64,000 nucleotides of DNA from Procambarus clarkii (lineage: Eukaryota > Arthropoda > Malacostraca > Decapoda > Cambaridae). A model generated the notes under the pieces. The model did not search any database. It saw nothing but the letters and a program-made list of their open reading frames with translations, and was not told the origin of the DNA. The stretch covers positions 11,599,984 through 11,663,983 of the forward strand of contig NC_091209.1 in assembly GCF_040958095.1 (NCBI RefSeq). Direction: 5' to 3'. Of the stretch, positions 42,601 through 49,379 are shown piece by piece (positions within the stretch are counted from its first letter, which is position 1; every line of letters starts with the position of its first letter). The translations under genes and the position numbers were made by a program.

Positions 42601-44263
42601 AAAACACCCCAAAATATAAATAGGACAAGTTAAAACCTACACTAATATTTTATGAATCTACCCCGCATTAAATAAAATCCCCACAGCCTACAAATTAAGT
42701 ACAATACTAGTAGTATCAAATAAATAAAATGTATGCAAATGCACGAGTGTCTCCTCCCCCCACCCACCTCCTCCCTTTGTAAGTGTATTAACACAGTTAT
42801 GCAAGTGACGTACATTATCTCACTCCTGTTTGTCATGTAATGGCACCTCATCACATCCACAATATTATATATCTACTGTATATTTATTCCTAAATGCTGT
42901 AAACAAAAGTATATCTGTAATAAGTACCGTTTACAACCAAACAATGAGCATACACGTTACTTTTGCACTAAGATACTAACTGGCTGTTAATCCTAATTTA
43001 AGTGAACTAGTTAAACATTATCCAACCTAATATTAAATTATTACATTCCCCCACAACAAAATTTTAAACAAATAACCTAACATTGCAATTCAACCACCTA
43101 ACTTTCTATATGTAGTTAGATTGTTCTAGATAACATTCTAACTTATGCTTACAAGTACAGTAAATGAATCTCTAAATACAAATTTTAATTCAACTAAAAT
43201 TAGAATACCATACATTGCACATATCTGTCAACCTTGTAATGTAGGTCTAGTTCCTGCCCAAAACACTGTGCACATTGTTGTATGGTATTCATCACCATCC
43301 CATTGAACTTGGGTAATTACAATTCAGTAACAATAACATTTTCTTTTACTTCATAATATTTTGAAGAATGAATGATAAAAATTATACTATATAATAAAAA
43401 TAATTAAAAGTTAATTTTCAGCTAAAATAACTATGAACTTTAACTGATATATATTTAATCCATTTTTTGAGAAACAGATATATAGTATGCTTGCTCCCAA
43501 CCATTGATGATAAAGCGTGTAAAGCATTCATCCATGAAGTGGTATTTGATTGCTGCCACATTGCTGTAGGTTATAACCTTTCTTTTGGTCACTACTCAGA
43601 CATGTCCTATATGTTGTACTGTATAGTAAATCTTGTATAAAGGTATTAGTCAAGCAAATGCAAAGGCACATCACACAAAATCTTTACCAGTACCTTAACT
43701 GAAGGAGGCATTTCAACAGTTGCTATGTTGACCTGAACAGCACCCCAAGGGTTGTACGAGGAAGGGGAAGGTGAGGATAAGCCTACAGGTGCTTCAGAAG
43801 GAGTAATGTAAGAAAGAGATGAAGCTGGCCGAGGAGCAGAGACAGAGGAGCGATGGAGAGGAGGACTGAGAAATGGGGTGGACATCTGAGGAAATAGTGA
43901 ATAATTGGATGGTAGAGAAGAAGAAACATTTTGTGGTTGTGGAGGAGAGAGAAAGAGGGAAGCTGAACGTGACACATTTGTAACTGAAGGCAAAGTGCTT
44001 CCTTGATGACCCTGTGAAACAAGTGGCACAATATTTGGCTCTTCCAGAAAAGGGTTTGGAGGGCTAGTTGAACGATGCCACTGATCAAATAGGAGAGCAG
44101 CTGATGAACTTAACAGAGGAGGATTTGAGTGTCTGAAAGTTATCTTAGAAGTTGGGAAAGAGGATGGGAATGAGGTACTGGTGGTTGGGAGAGGGGGGAC
44201 AGGGGGTGGCGTTGGAGTGAAGCCTGCAGCAGGAAAACTCTGAGGGGAGGAGTGAAATAACCT
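14296..44263 (-). CDS. lqf: Epsin (ENTH-family endocytic adaptor), 3' part of gene; exons joined on minus strand
   Basis: Core exons in transcript order are 38289-38342, 37314-37428, 36754-36960, 34853-35020 and 14296-14663. Probable extra phase-0 exons are 43694-44263, 40989-41009 and 38907-38975. Lengths 54, 115, 207, 168 and 368 keep one frame across all junctions. The product has five DPW motifs (TDPWG, PDPWG, SDPWG, NDPWA, NDPWD) and one DPF for AP-2 binding. It also has the epsin-specific block DAFDLSGLGSA then SPAAFLGENSNLVNLDNLV with a clathrin-box-like LVNLD. Four NPF motifs for EH-domain partners (Eps15/intersectin type) end in NPFLL-stop. Family knowledge: epsins bind PI(4,5)P2 through an ENTH domain, bind ubiquitinated cargo, AP-2 and clathrin at coated pits, and are needed for Notch ligand endocytosis. 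ENTH and UIM exons were not found and presumably lie right of 64000. The last intron (14664-34852) is about 20 kb. Confidence 0.9.
14664..15850 (-). other. Start of the 20-kb last epsin intron; no feature
   Basis: AT-rich intronic sequence with short A runs (15047-15065) and no recognisable element or exon. Confidence 0.4.
15853..16160 (-). mobile_element. tRNA-derived SINE, copy A
   Basis: On the minus strand the head at 16160-16080 has an A-box-like GTGGCCGAGTG and a B-box GGGTTCGAGTCCC, in a tRNA-like layout (Leu/Ser type). It is followed by the family body (ACAGAGTTTCTTTCACCCTG, AGCAAATAGGTACCAGG) and a tail GGGGTCCAAGAGCTAATTGT. The same body recurs at 16184, 44.9, 47.0, 51.2 and 62.2 kb, so it is a dispersed SINE, not a functional tRNA gene. 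Confidence 0.8.
16184..16440 (-). mobile_element. tRNA-derived SINE, copy B (tandem neighbour of copy A)
   Basis: It repeats the tail (GGGGTCCAAGAGCTAGTAGT on minus) and body of copy A in the same orientation at a spacing of about 330 bp. Its head is degraded (GCGATTCCAGGCTGAGG). This suggests a dimeric insertion or local duplication. Confidence 0.65.
16436..16520. repeat. Palindromic LINE-tail-like block plus (TG)n
   Basis: ATTACCTAAGTGTAGGGTAATTACAC is followed by ACGCACTTAGGTACTGTAATTA: an inverted pair of the TACCTAAGTGTAATTAC end also found at 9945 and 23161-23260, then (TG)n. It is probably a fused pair of LINE 3' ends. Confidence 0.45.
16985..17900. repeat. GC-richer block inside the epsin intron, unidentified relic
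   Basis: Base composition shifts to clearly higher GC than the flanks. Both strands have 60-110-codon frames (for example 16988-17206 plus, 17203-17523 minus, 17489-17785 plus), none with a domain I recognise. It behaves like a decayed mobile-element coding region. No splice pattern links it to epsin. Confidence 0.4.
18350..20050 (-). mobile_element. Retroelement relic with inverted terminal repeats and a gag-like ORF (DIRS-like, tentative)
   Basis: The left end (TAATGAAACATCATTTTCTG ... GGCTCCCTGGAACTATTG ... GGTTGGGGGCATTCCATGTC) recurs in reverse complement at 19831-20045 (CTCCCTGGAACTATTGGACT, CATGTGGTTGGGGCATTCCA). This gives inverted terminal repeats of about 150-210 bp. A third, solo copy of this terminal sequence lies at 45541-45790. 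Between them is a minus-strand ORF (18591-18968) with gag-like features. DIRS retrotransposons have inverted terminal repeats, so that class fits, but no RT or tyrosine recombinase was seen here. Confidence 0.5.
18591..18968 (-). pseudogene. Gag-like ORF of the inverted-repeat retroelement
   Basis: An open frame of 125 codons. It contains LALCEFEGCSVPLSQGDSHL, then LRHAACWVNDTFDLESCKIC, then IDIEVRVQAASALHALF. The GDSH...H-A-C...C..C arrangement resembles the small Cys/His segment of DIRS-type gag proteins (DTH..C..CLG..H....C..C). It lies wholly between the inverted repeats at 18350 and 20050 and is the only protein-like frame there. An independent crustacean gene cannot be excluded, but an intronic, repeat-bounded position argues for a mobile-element origin. 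Confidence 0.45.
20640..22615 (+). mobile_element. LINE with reverse transcriptase, frameshifted (Jockey/CR1-like)
   Basis: The pre-RT region reads CYAKF-like blocks then KHTSITSKQETN. From 20922 one frame gives KDKIQRLKIGKRFTENEKVI, and 21124-21306 gives KAGGPDGVSPWVL (RT motif 2 region). After several stops, 21830-22122 reads GSVLAPVMFIIYINDLPEG-type sequence and MFADDAKILGKI. This is the FADD catalytic box, followed by a WQIELNVNKCHVM thumb segment. The C-terminal part (22200-22505) reads ERLKELNLTSLENRRVRGDM and NFFSVRVVNKWNALGSDVVE. The 3' end is AGCACAATTAGGTGAGTAC, repeated once. Stops and frameshifts in the palm show it is inactive. It lies opposite to epsin within its intron. Confidence 0.88.
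22603..23260 (+). mobile_element. Second LINE 3' fragment, abutting the first
   Basis: Starts about 22610, directly after the preceding LINE tail. Frames give LKKLFMTFMRPKLEYAAQIS, SYEEWLEALNMPKLEDRR, NLITYKIITGIDQIDKEEFL and TLKTRGHRFKLRK, then a degraded RVVDGWNKLGENVEE. That is the C-terminal third of a CR1/Jockey-like ORF2 of a different subfamily. Its 3' terminus (AGCTCTCATCCTGTAATTAC ACTTGGGTAATTAC) is duplicated in tandem at 23140-23180 and 23215-23255. Several frameshifts are present. Confidence 0.8.
23261..26719 (-). other. Epsin intron; no exon seen
   Basis: Mostly AT-rich sequence without coding signal. 24765-24880 (plus) reads MDGVSAGKSLRERCETS and, after stops, EGEAVLLAKNIE. This faintly recalls another LINE RT (FADDT-like palm), but it is too decayed to claim. 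A CTACTACTACTACTA tract lies at 26446-26460. Confidence 0.35.
26720..27335 (-). mobile_element. LINE relic, same family as 8545-9456
   Basis: Blocks AGTAATCAAAAGAAGATGCC, GATGTCAATGCAAGAGCAGA, TTCACCAAGGATTT, CTCATCCTAAAAATCAAGAC and GGCTGGGAACCCAATAAAAC align in order with 8565-9010. It is therefore a diverged copy in the same orientation. No frame longer than about 100 codons survives. Confidence 0.6.
27336..31690 (-). other. Epsin intron; one GC-richer unidentified block at 27830-28260
   Basis: 27830-28260 is GC-richer than its surroundings and carries a 119-codon minus-strand frame (28188-27829) with no domain I recognise. It resembles a degraded mobile-element coding region. The remainder is AT-rich intronic DNA with no exon or repeat I could name. 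Confidence 0.3.
31700..32400 (-). mobile_element. LINE relic, pre-RT region (family of 20640-22615)
   Basis: On the minus strand 32134-31937 reads FEKNEIQRLTVGNRLREHKL, parallel to KDKIQRLKIGKRFTENEKVI in the 20640 LINE. Just upstream the DNA contains TAATATAGGCAGTGGCCTAA, matching CAATATAGGCAGAGGCCTAA at 20850. It is a diverged, opposite-orientation copy of the same family. Confidence 0.6.
32401..34360 (-). other. Epsin intron; possible solo Tigger end at 32718
   Basis: ATACAGTGGACTCTCACTTT at about 32716 is Tigger/pogo terminal-repeat-like (TA + CAGTG), but no matching opposite end was found. CTGAATAAACATTTGAATTT at 33147 looks like a transposon or LINE 3' end. No coding signal. Confidence 0.3.
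34355..34492. repeat. Tandem repeat, unit about 37 bp, nearly 4 copies
   Basis: The unit TTTTTGTTTACATAATTCAC + TAAATTATGCTAAC recurs at about 34360, 34398, 34430 and 34464 with few differences. Units are contiguous with no spacers, so it is a minisatellite and not a CRISPR array. Confidence 0.85.
34624..34691. repeat. (AT)n microsatellite
   Basis: About 34 uninterrupted AT units. It sits in the epsin intron about 160 bp 3' (in transcript direction) of the 34853-35020 exon. Confidence 0.97.
34853..35020 (-). CDS. lqf: Epsin exon with FLG/LVNLD block
   Basis: 168 nt with phases matching both neighbours: it starts AC after acceptor TCTTTTGACAG and ends TTAG|GTGAGT. It encodes DAFDLSGLGSAIPDNN, a Pro/Lys linker, SPAAFLGENSNLVNLDNLVS and AKQLPASL. 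The block 'FLG.N..LV.LD.LV' is characteristic of epsins just before the NPF tail, and LVNLD resembles a type I clathrin box. It lies between the last DPW exon and the NPF exon, as in other epsins. Confidence 0.93.
35021..35745 (-). other. Epsin intron; no feature
   Basis: AT-rich sequence between two confirmed exons, with no repeat or exon recognised. Confidence 0.4.
35808..36080 (+). mobile_element. tRNA-derived SINE (second family)
   Basis: The head has GTGGCATAGTGGTAAGGCAC (A-box) and GGCCTGGGTTCGTATCTTGG (B-box) with tRNA-like spacing. The acceptor arms do not pair, and the sequence continues into a body containing the inverted pair GTATGAATAGCATATG / CATATGCTATTCGTAC. The body differs from the 15.9-kb family. 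Confidence 0.65.
36180..36470. repeat. Unidentified repeat tail (possible retroelement 3' end)
   Basis: After a TTTA repeat comes a GC-richer stretch with TGGTGGTCAGGTGACCTACC and CTGATGAAGGTGAATTGAGC TGAAAGCGCG. A similar 'ACCTGATGAAGACAGGTACT GAAGGTC' block occurs at 32617. 'TGATGAAG..G....GAAA' tails are frequent in animal retroelements, including Penelope-like ones; no protein was seen. Confidence 0.3.
36541..36660. repeat. (TA)n microsatellite
   Basis: About 40 TA units, then degenerate TA/TTTA. It is intronic, roughly 95 bp 3' (in transcript direction) of the 36754-36960 epsin exon. Confidence 0.95.
36754..36960 (-). CDS. lqf: Epsin exon with two DPW and one DPF motif
   Basis: 207 nt, starting GA after acceptor GATTTTCAG and ending AATA|GTAAGA. 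Encodes GNDPWAVLGIIPPAKSSTPP, then TNDPWDPVPAKPQTKDPFAP, then NNGDVDEFSALSIRDK. DPW and DPF motifs bind the AP-2 alpha-appendage. Entry and exit phases match the flanking exons exactly. Confidence 0.93.
37314..37428 (-). CDS. lqf: Epsin exon with two DPW motifs
   Basis: 115 nt after acceptor TTTGCCATGCCCACAG, ending GGGAG|GTAGGT. Encodes PDPWGSPASGPPSRVT, then TTSDPWGPPPARSPEPPMG and one extra base completed by the next exon. It is proline-rich and unstructured as expected for the epsin central region. Confidence 0.93.
38289..38342 (-). CDS. lqf: Epsin small exon with one DPW motif
   Basis: 54 nt between acceptor TTTTTCTTATGTAG and donor AACAG|GTACTG, phase 0 at both ends. Encodes TDPWGMALPNGGSETPKQ (18 aa), which continues in frame into PDPWG of the next exon. 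Because it is phase 0-0 it could be skipped without frame loss. Confidence 0.85.
38907..38975 (-). CDS. lqf: Candidate phase-0 epsin cassette exon (23 aa)
   Basis: 69 nt between acceptor CATGCCTTAG and donor AAATG|GTAAGA, phase 0-0 and open. Encodes LTLDNYKNCLDDLFNN then GNIIEEM. It is acidic/Asn-rich and lacks DPW or NPF motifs, so the family gives no direct support. Splice sites, length and in-frame insertion between epsin exons are the evidence. Confidence 0.55.
38976..40985 (-). other. Epsin intron with a minisatellite
   Basis: AT-rich apart from the minisatellite at 39483-39665. 39100-40740 holds several weakly similar stretches (AATGCAAATGATAGAACATG near 39211, TTCAAATGATGGAACACATC near 40033) that may be fragments of one old repeat. 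Confidence 0.35.
39483..39665. repeat. Minisatellite, 38-bp unit with deletions, about 5 copies
   Basis: The unit CCAACCTGCCACTGCCATGC + CACCACCCATGCCTCTAC recurs head to tail, with some units lacking the CACCACCCATGC segment and CTGCC/CTCCC and GCC/GAC variants. The Pro/His frame at 39547-39771 is a by-product. Confidence 0.9.
40989..41009 (-). CDS. lqf: Candidate 21-nt epsin microexon (HVSSPWD)
   Basis: On the minus strand, AG|CACGTG...TGGGAT|GTAAGT gives seven codons, phase 0-0, ending SPWD, a degenerate DPW-like motif. The donor is strong, but the acceptor lacks a good pyrimidine tract. An alternative is a longer exon with stops, which argues for the microexon or for no exon at all. Confidence 0.35.
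41010..43693 (-). other. Epsin intron; no exon seen
   Basis: AT-rich throughout. None of the open frames shows epsin motifs or coding composition. Confidence 0.4.
43694..44263 (-). CDS. lqf: Candidate large phase-0 epsin exon (190 codons, Pro/Ser-rich, NPF)
   Basis: Open over 570 nt between acceptor CAGTTTCTCCTCAG and donor GTTAAG|GTACTG, phase 0 at both ends. It therefore inserts in frame ahead of the DPW exons. The product is Pro/Ser-rich with TPTPPPVPPLPTTSTSF, one NPF (SPPNPFLEEP), an NPWGAVQ, and ends VEMPPSVK. NPF and the low-complexity composition fit the epsin disordered tail. Such a large internal NPF exon upstream of the DPW cluster is not usual for epsins, so it may be a lineage-specific cassette. 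The reading frame runs past the chosen splice sites, so exact limits are inferred. Confidence 0.6.
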
Positions 44264-44599
44264 CTGAGGAGAAACTGGAAGTATACTATGAGGTGGGGGA
44301 AATCTTATATGTTTTAAACATCTAATTATGACTACAATACTAAACAACTGCAATAACATTTCCAATTACAAAATCTTTCAAAGTCAAATATTATGGGAAT
44401 TATACAGATAACTACTATTGCATATAAAGAAAATATTTAAGTAACAAAGAAAATCTTCAGAATATATATTTTAAGTCAAAATCACTCTCTGAAACTGATT
44501 GACAGAGTAGGTAAAAACATTGCACAGATTAGAAAAGTTTCAAATGAAACAAGATCACTGACCCCCTATCCAAACATAGCCAACAATATAGTCACAAAA

Positions 44600-44830
44600 C
44601 AAGATGGTGATGGGGCTAGAGATGGGGTGGTTGAAAGTAGGGGGGTTATCTTGAGGTGATTTCGGGGCTTAGCGTCCCTGCGGCCCGGTCCTTGACGAGG
44701 CCTCCTTTTTGTTACACTTTTTGTTTTGGATGAGGAGGGTGGGGTGGTGGATGAGGAGGGGTGGGGGTGGATGAGGGGGGTGGGGGTGGATGAGTATGAG
44801 TGGAGGTGGTTGAGTATTCCCATTAAAACA
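44600..44830 (-). repeat. LINE 3'-tail fragment and GGATGAGG minisatellite
   Basis: The minus strand at 44706-44640 reads GCCTCGTCAAGGACCGGGCC GCAGGGACGCTAAGCCCCGA, a block I remember from 3' ends of decapod LINEs (recognition only). Next to it (44728-44815) are imperfect GGATGAGGRGGGTGGGGGT repeats, whose minus frame gives a His/Pro/Ser artefact peptide. Confidence 0.5.
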
Positions 44831-44874
44831 TCACTCAAGTATTTTTATCACAAGATTTTAGTACTGTATAGTCG

Positions 44875-45080
44875 GATTCGTTCTCAACTCCCAATTGAGA
44901 ATTCCAGGTTCGAATATCAGGCGGGACAGAAATGGTTGGTCCCATTTCCTATCACCTAATGCATCTGTTCACCTAGCAGTAAATAGGTACCCAGTTGAAT
45001 TCAGTACAGTGCATCTGGATTTTAAATTTTGCACACACTCAAAGTCAGACTGTGCAGTGAAAGTCCAAGACCCTTCCCAT
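44875..45080 (+). mobile_element. tRNA-derived SINE (15.9-kb family), degraded head
   Basis: B-box-like CCAGGTTCGAATATCAGGCG is followed by the family body GGGACAGAAATGGTTGG, CACCTAATGCATCTGTTCAC and CTAGCAGTAAATAGGTACCC. Confidence 0.75.
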
Positions 45081-45519
45081 CCAACTTCAACATAACTGGC
45101 TTAAATTTAATGCAGTGTAGTAAATACTCAGTAAACCAAAAGTAAACCAATAAGCTGAATCTTTCGGTAGCTTAATGTAAATGAAATCTGAATTTCGAAC
45201 CACTTTATGTCTCTAGTAAATACTAAAGCATTTAATTATTTCATTATTGACTTAATCCTAATTTACATGGTGTGGAGAGGTATCAGCTTGGAAGAAACAA
45301 CAAAGCAAAATAGGAAAAGAAGATTAAAGCTAATGTGTATATCCCATTCATTGACCATACTTTGTAAACAACAGTACATACACCACCACCACACATTCCT
45401 TCACCATATTCACTACACTATAAATTTCAACACCAATCAGAAGCATCCCACCATGATAAAATATCCACAGCAGCATCCCACCACTTCATATAAAAAAAAA
45501 AAAAGTGAAAAGTGCTTCC

Positions 45520-45918
45520 CATTAGTGGTCATTAAAAAGCCAGCATTGACTGTAATGAAACGCCATTTTCTGGGTGTGCCCCCGAGGCTCCCTGGAGCTA
45601 TCAGGCTAATGTGTGATACATTAGACCAGGGCATTAATCAATGGAGTTTGGCCTACCGGGGACCACGAGCCAGGACCTGGCCCTCTTAGAAAGGCACAGA
45701 GAGCAATGGCCCCTGGAAAACCTCTCTGTGGTTGGGGGGTTTTCCTTATCTACTATTGACCAGGGCTAGGCACCCAGAAAGGTAGGCATGACAAAACAGA
45801 CCCCTCATGGCAAGAATATGGCAACCAAAACTGAACAATCAAAACTTCTTCAAATTCAAAAGAAACAAGCAAAGGTTGCACCTTGTCGTCGTGCCACTCG
45901 TTTGCACAGCTCTCGCCT
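45520..45918 (+). mobile_element. Solo copy of the inverted-repeat element terminus
   Basis: From CAGCATTGACTGTAATGAAA through TTTTCTGGGTGTGCCCCC, GGCTCCCTGGAGCTATCAGG and CTCTGTGGTTGGGGGGTTTT, it matches 18350-18510 and the reverse complement of 19831-20045. It continues to the assembly gap, so its internal part may be missing. Confidence 0.65.
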
Positions 45919-46418
45919 NNNNNNNNNNNNNNNNNNNNNNNNNNNNNNNNNNNNNNNNNNNNNNNNNNNNNNNNNNNNNNNNNNNNNNNNNNNNNNNNNN
46001 NNNNNNNNNNNNNNNNNNNNNNNNNNNNNNNNNNNNNNNNNNNNNNNNNNNNNNNNNNNNNNNNNNNNNNNNNNNNNNNNNNNNNNNNNNNNNNNNNNNN
46101 NNNNNNNNNNNNNNNNNNNNNNNNNNNNNNNNNNNNNNNNNNNNNNNNNNNNNNNNNNNNNNNNNNNNNNNNNNNNNNNNNNNNNNNNNNNNNNNNNNNN
46201 NNNNNNNNNNNNNNNNNNNNNNNNNNNNNNNNNNNNNNNNNNNNNNNNNNNNNNNNNNNNNNNNNNNNNNNNNNNNNNNNNNNNNNNNNNNNNNNNNNNN
46301 NNNNNNNNNNNNNNNNNNNNNNNNNNNNNNNNNNNNNNNNNNNNNNNNNNNNNNNNNNNNNNNNNNNNNNNNNNNNNNNNNNNNNNNNNNNNNNNNNNNN
46401 NNNNNNNNNNNNNNNNNN
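45919..46418. other. Assembly gap, 500 N
   Basis: Exactly 500 unknown bases, typical of a fixed-size scaffold gap. Open frames crossing it are meaningless. Confidence 0.99.
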
Positions 46419-46919
46419 TTATAAATTTATGTAATCAATGTCCATCAATTGTGTTTAGTTTTAAAACTTGGCATAACTGCTGAGTACTAAGGGCCCCTCC
46501 ATAGTATGTTCTTCCATATGCTGTACTTGTATGTCAACTCTGTGATTGTATTTTTTGTATTCTTTACAAATAAATATATTGAATTAATTTTTTTCAATAT
46601 GCTATTTAAGTTGTGTAATGTTTCCTAAGTTGAAAGAGTTAGCTTTCAAGTTTTTCCTTAGCAAAGAAAGCTTCCTACTTATATTGAGAGCATAAAAGTA
46701 CATGGTTTTAACATATCCAAATTCTTACCTGGAAAAGAATTTTCATACTAAAAGCCAAATGGTAGTCTGAGTAACCTTATTTCATTATATTTTGAATTTA
46801 TTTCATATTTAAGAAGGGTTGATTACACCATTTTTCTATACAGCCAGTGAATATGACATTAAAATTTCTCATTTCTTAATAAAAAGTATCTTGAAGGAAA
46901 TTGGTGGTGACAGTTGGCA
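46419..46919. other. No gene seen
   Basis: AT-rich sequence right of the gap; AATAAA-type hexamers but no exon. Confidence 0.35.
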
Positions 46920-47200
46920 TTGCCACAGTTGGTTGTGAAGTGCTGAGTAGCTGAAAGGTTCCAGTGCTGGCCACGAGCCCAACACCCAAACTACATCCTA
47001 GAATTGCAACTGGGGTCACGGGTTCAATTACTGGGTAGGACAGAAATGGATGGGCATGTTTCCTTTCACCTGCTGCTTCTGTTCACCTAACAGTACAACA
47101 GGTACTGTATCTGGGAGTTAGGTAATTATGGGTTGAATCCTGGTTAAGGTCAGTAGTTGACCAGAGGGGACCTTCATAACCTTAAGTGTTGTCCATAAAC
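46920..47200 (+). mobile_element. tRNA-derived SINE (15.9-kb family)
   Basis: The head includes GGGTCACGGGTTCAATTACT (B-box-like). The body has GGACAGAAATGGATGGGCA, CACCTGCTGCTTCTGTTCAC and CTGGGAGTTAGGTAATTATG, then AGGGGACCTTCATAACCTTA and ACAATGGGAATTATT. Confidence 0.75.
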
Positions 47201-48230
47201 AATGGGAATTATTATTTTAGTGAATTCTGAATACAGCTTTGAACATGGAAGCCTTATAATAATAATTTTTATTAAAAAAAATGTGTACAAAGAACATAAG
47301 AGTAATGTACAATTGTAGGGACAGGAGTTACACATACTAATGAAGCCACTATTACAAAGCATTTTGGGCAAAACTTAAAATAATATAGAAAAAAGTTTAA
47401 AGATTTGAGGGGGGTAAACACTTGATACTAAAAGATAAGTAAGCTAACAAAATGAGAATGTTCAAGTAAAATAAAAAAATAATACAAAAAAGGTGATGTT
47501 AAGGATGACTGGCATAGACCATAACATTATGGAATCAGTAGAAATGTTTTGAAACATTGCTTTTACATGGAGAGAAGGAGAAGCCTTTTTGAAAAATAGC
47601 TTTTACATGGTGAGAGGGAAGAGAAGGAGTGCATTCTCCAGTGACCTAAAGGAAAGTCAATTTTTCTTTAAGAAACCTCCCCTACATGACTACTGTATTT
47701 CCTCTAGTGTGACTTGCTATTGGCAAGTTGAGCTGAGATTAGTGCACTTTACTAAATGGTTAGATCAATTTTGTTTATAGGGCTATAGCATTTTTATTGT
47801 TGCAATTAAAAATGTACTGATGTATTGGCTCTCTTGGATACTTCCTGTTACACTAATTAGTAGCTATGTAATGTATACAGTATATGTCATTGAAGTTCTC
47901 AACATCATCGGAGGCAGAGAAGTAGATAGAAATTAGTGATCTGCAGATGACCTTATTTTCCTTCACATAAAACATTTTGGCTTCTGAAGTATGGTGCATT
48001 ATTTTTTGAATGGTAATTTTTGGACTTCCATATCCAAAGAGCTTGGAAAAGTTGGGGGGGGGGGGGAAGAAGGATGAAGAGTTGAAATTCTTGAAGAGGA
48101 TGTGGGATGGGAATGAGGAGGCTACAAAGTTTGGTGACCCATCCACCATGGGTTGGCATATGTATTGATCTTCAAGTGGAACTTGTTTATTGGTGATGTT
48201 GAGTTTTTATTCTGCAGCAGGAGGCTTGTG
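47201..48230. other. No gene seen; short duplication near 47560
   Basis: GCTTTTACATGGAGAGAAGG and GCTTTTACATGGTGAGAGGG lie 40 bp apart. A G run is at 48054-48065. No coding frame recognised. Confidence 0.35.
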
Positions 48231-48850
48231 GAGTGGCAGTTGGCTGTCATGCTGGTGTAGGTGAGGTGCTTCTTTTATTAACAACCTTAGGTATACTGTA
48301 CACAGCAATGTGCTGCTACCCTATTCTATATGAAAGATTGCACAGTGTAGATAAAAAACTAGCTATACATTCATCTAATATTCCCATCTGTCAGGAGACA
48401 GGATGGTTAGTCATACATGGAATCAGGAGAGAAATTACCTACCTCGATACAAAAAAATTAATTAAATTTAACTAAACAATTTCTGCATGATCTTCATAAA
48501 AGCACTGAATCATGGCAATATTATAATTATTTTTTACCAGGTTCTATAAAATTCTTCTCAAATATTTTTTTCTTAACAAGCTTAACAACACAGCAATAAT
48601 ATGCTGCTACCTTATTCTGTATGAAAGACTACAGCGTAGATAAAAAAAAAACCAGCTATAAGCTCATCCAACGTCCCCACCTCACAGGACAACCAGTCAT
48701 ACATGGAATCAGGAGAGAGCATAAAATGTAAGGCTGATCTTTTAGCTCCACTCGCAAAATCTGTGTACAGCACAAGAATATCTTCCAACATTCCTGAGTG
48801 TATGAAGAGTGTAATTACAGAACTCAAAGTACCTCAGTCACTGTCTAGTG
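48230..48850. repeat. Imperfect direct duplication (about 130 bp, 300-320 bp apart)
   Basis: 48305-48435 and 48595-48722 share GTGCTGCTACCCTATTCTAT / ATGCTGCTACCTTATTCTGT, TAGATAAAAAAC, and AGTCATACATGGAATCAGGA GAGA in the same order. The plus frame around 48700 (MESGESIKCKADLLA) resembles the end of a retroelement RNase H domain (G..GNE.ADLLA), so these may be two LINE remnants. Confidence 0.5.
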
Positions 48851-49102
48851 GATGTTTTGTGCTGCCCGTACATATAATTCTCAGTTCTAAACATGCCATA
48901 GCTTTTTATACTCGTGCTTTCTGGCCTTTGAATGACAGTAACTGCTCTTCTGTCTTCCCTAATTTCCTGAAATATTGCAGCTATTTCAGCAGAGATTGGA
49001 ATACTCATATCCAACTCAATTTCAGGCTTATCACAATGCAGTTTTAGCTGCCTTGTCTGTGTCATCATGCTGGACAACACATATGTGAGATGGTATCCAT
49101 AC

Positions 49103-49362
49103 AAATGAGACTGAAACTCTTGCTCTTTGCAATAATGTTATTTATAATGTAAGTTACAACATTCCTAGTATCTATTTTCCATGTTGGGTTTTTCAAGGGC
49201 CTGAAGAGCTGAAGTGCTGTGTCTGATAAATACAAATGAGACTGAAACTCTTGCTCTTTGCAATAATTAATGTTATTTACAATGGATGTTTACACCATTC
49301 CTAGTATCTATTTTGCATATTGGGTTTTTAAGGACCTGAAGAGCTGAAGTGCTGTGTCTGGT
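49103..49362. repeat. Tandem duplication, 2 x about 125 bp
   Basis: ACAAATGAGACTGAAACTCT TGCTCTTTGCAATAAT ... CTGAAGAGCTGAAGTGCTGT GTCTG occurs twice head to tail, with minor differences. Confidence 0.85.
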
Positions 49363-49379
49363 TTGGAGGAGGTGTCTTC

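Noticed and set aside
44566-44838. His/Pro/Ser/Thr-rich 90-codon minus-strand frame next to the epsin exon
   Set aside because: It is made of a GGATGAGG minisatellite plus a LINE 3'-tail block and contains no epsin motif.
45788-46483. Open frames of 180-230 codons across 45919-46418
   Set aside because: They consist almost entirely of unknown bases in an assembly gap.
48838-49104. 88-codon minus-strand frame as a gene
   Set aside because: It overlaps a plus-strand frame that looks like an RNase H relic and ends in the duplicated repeat at 49103. No start context, splice sites or recognised domain.
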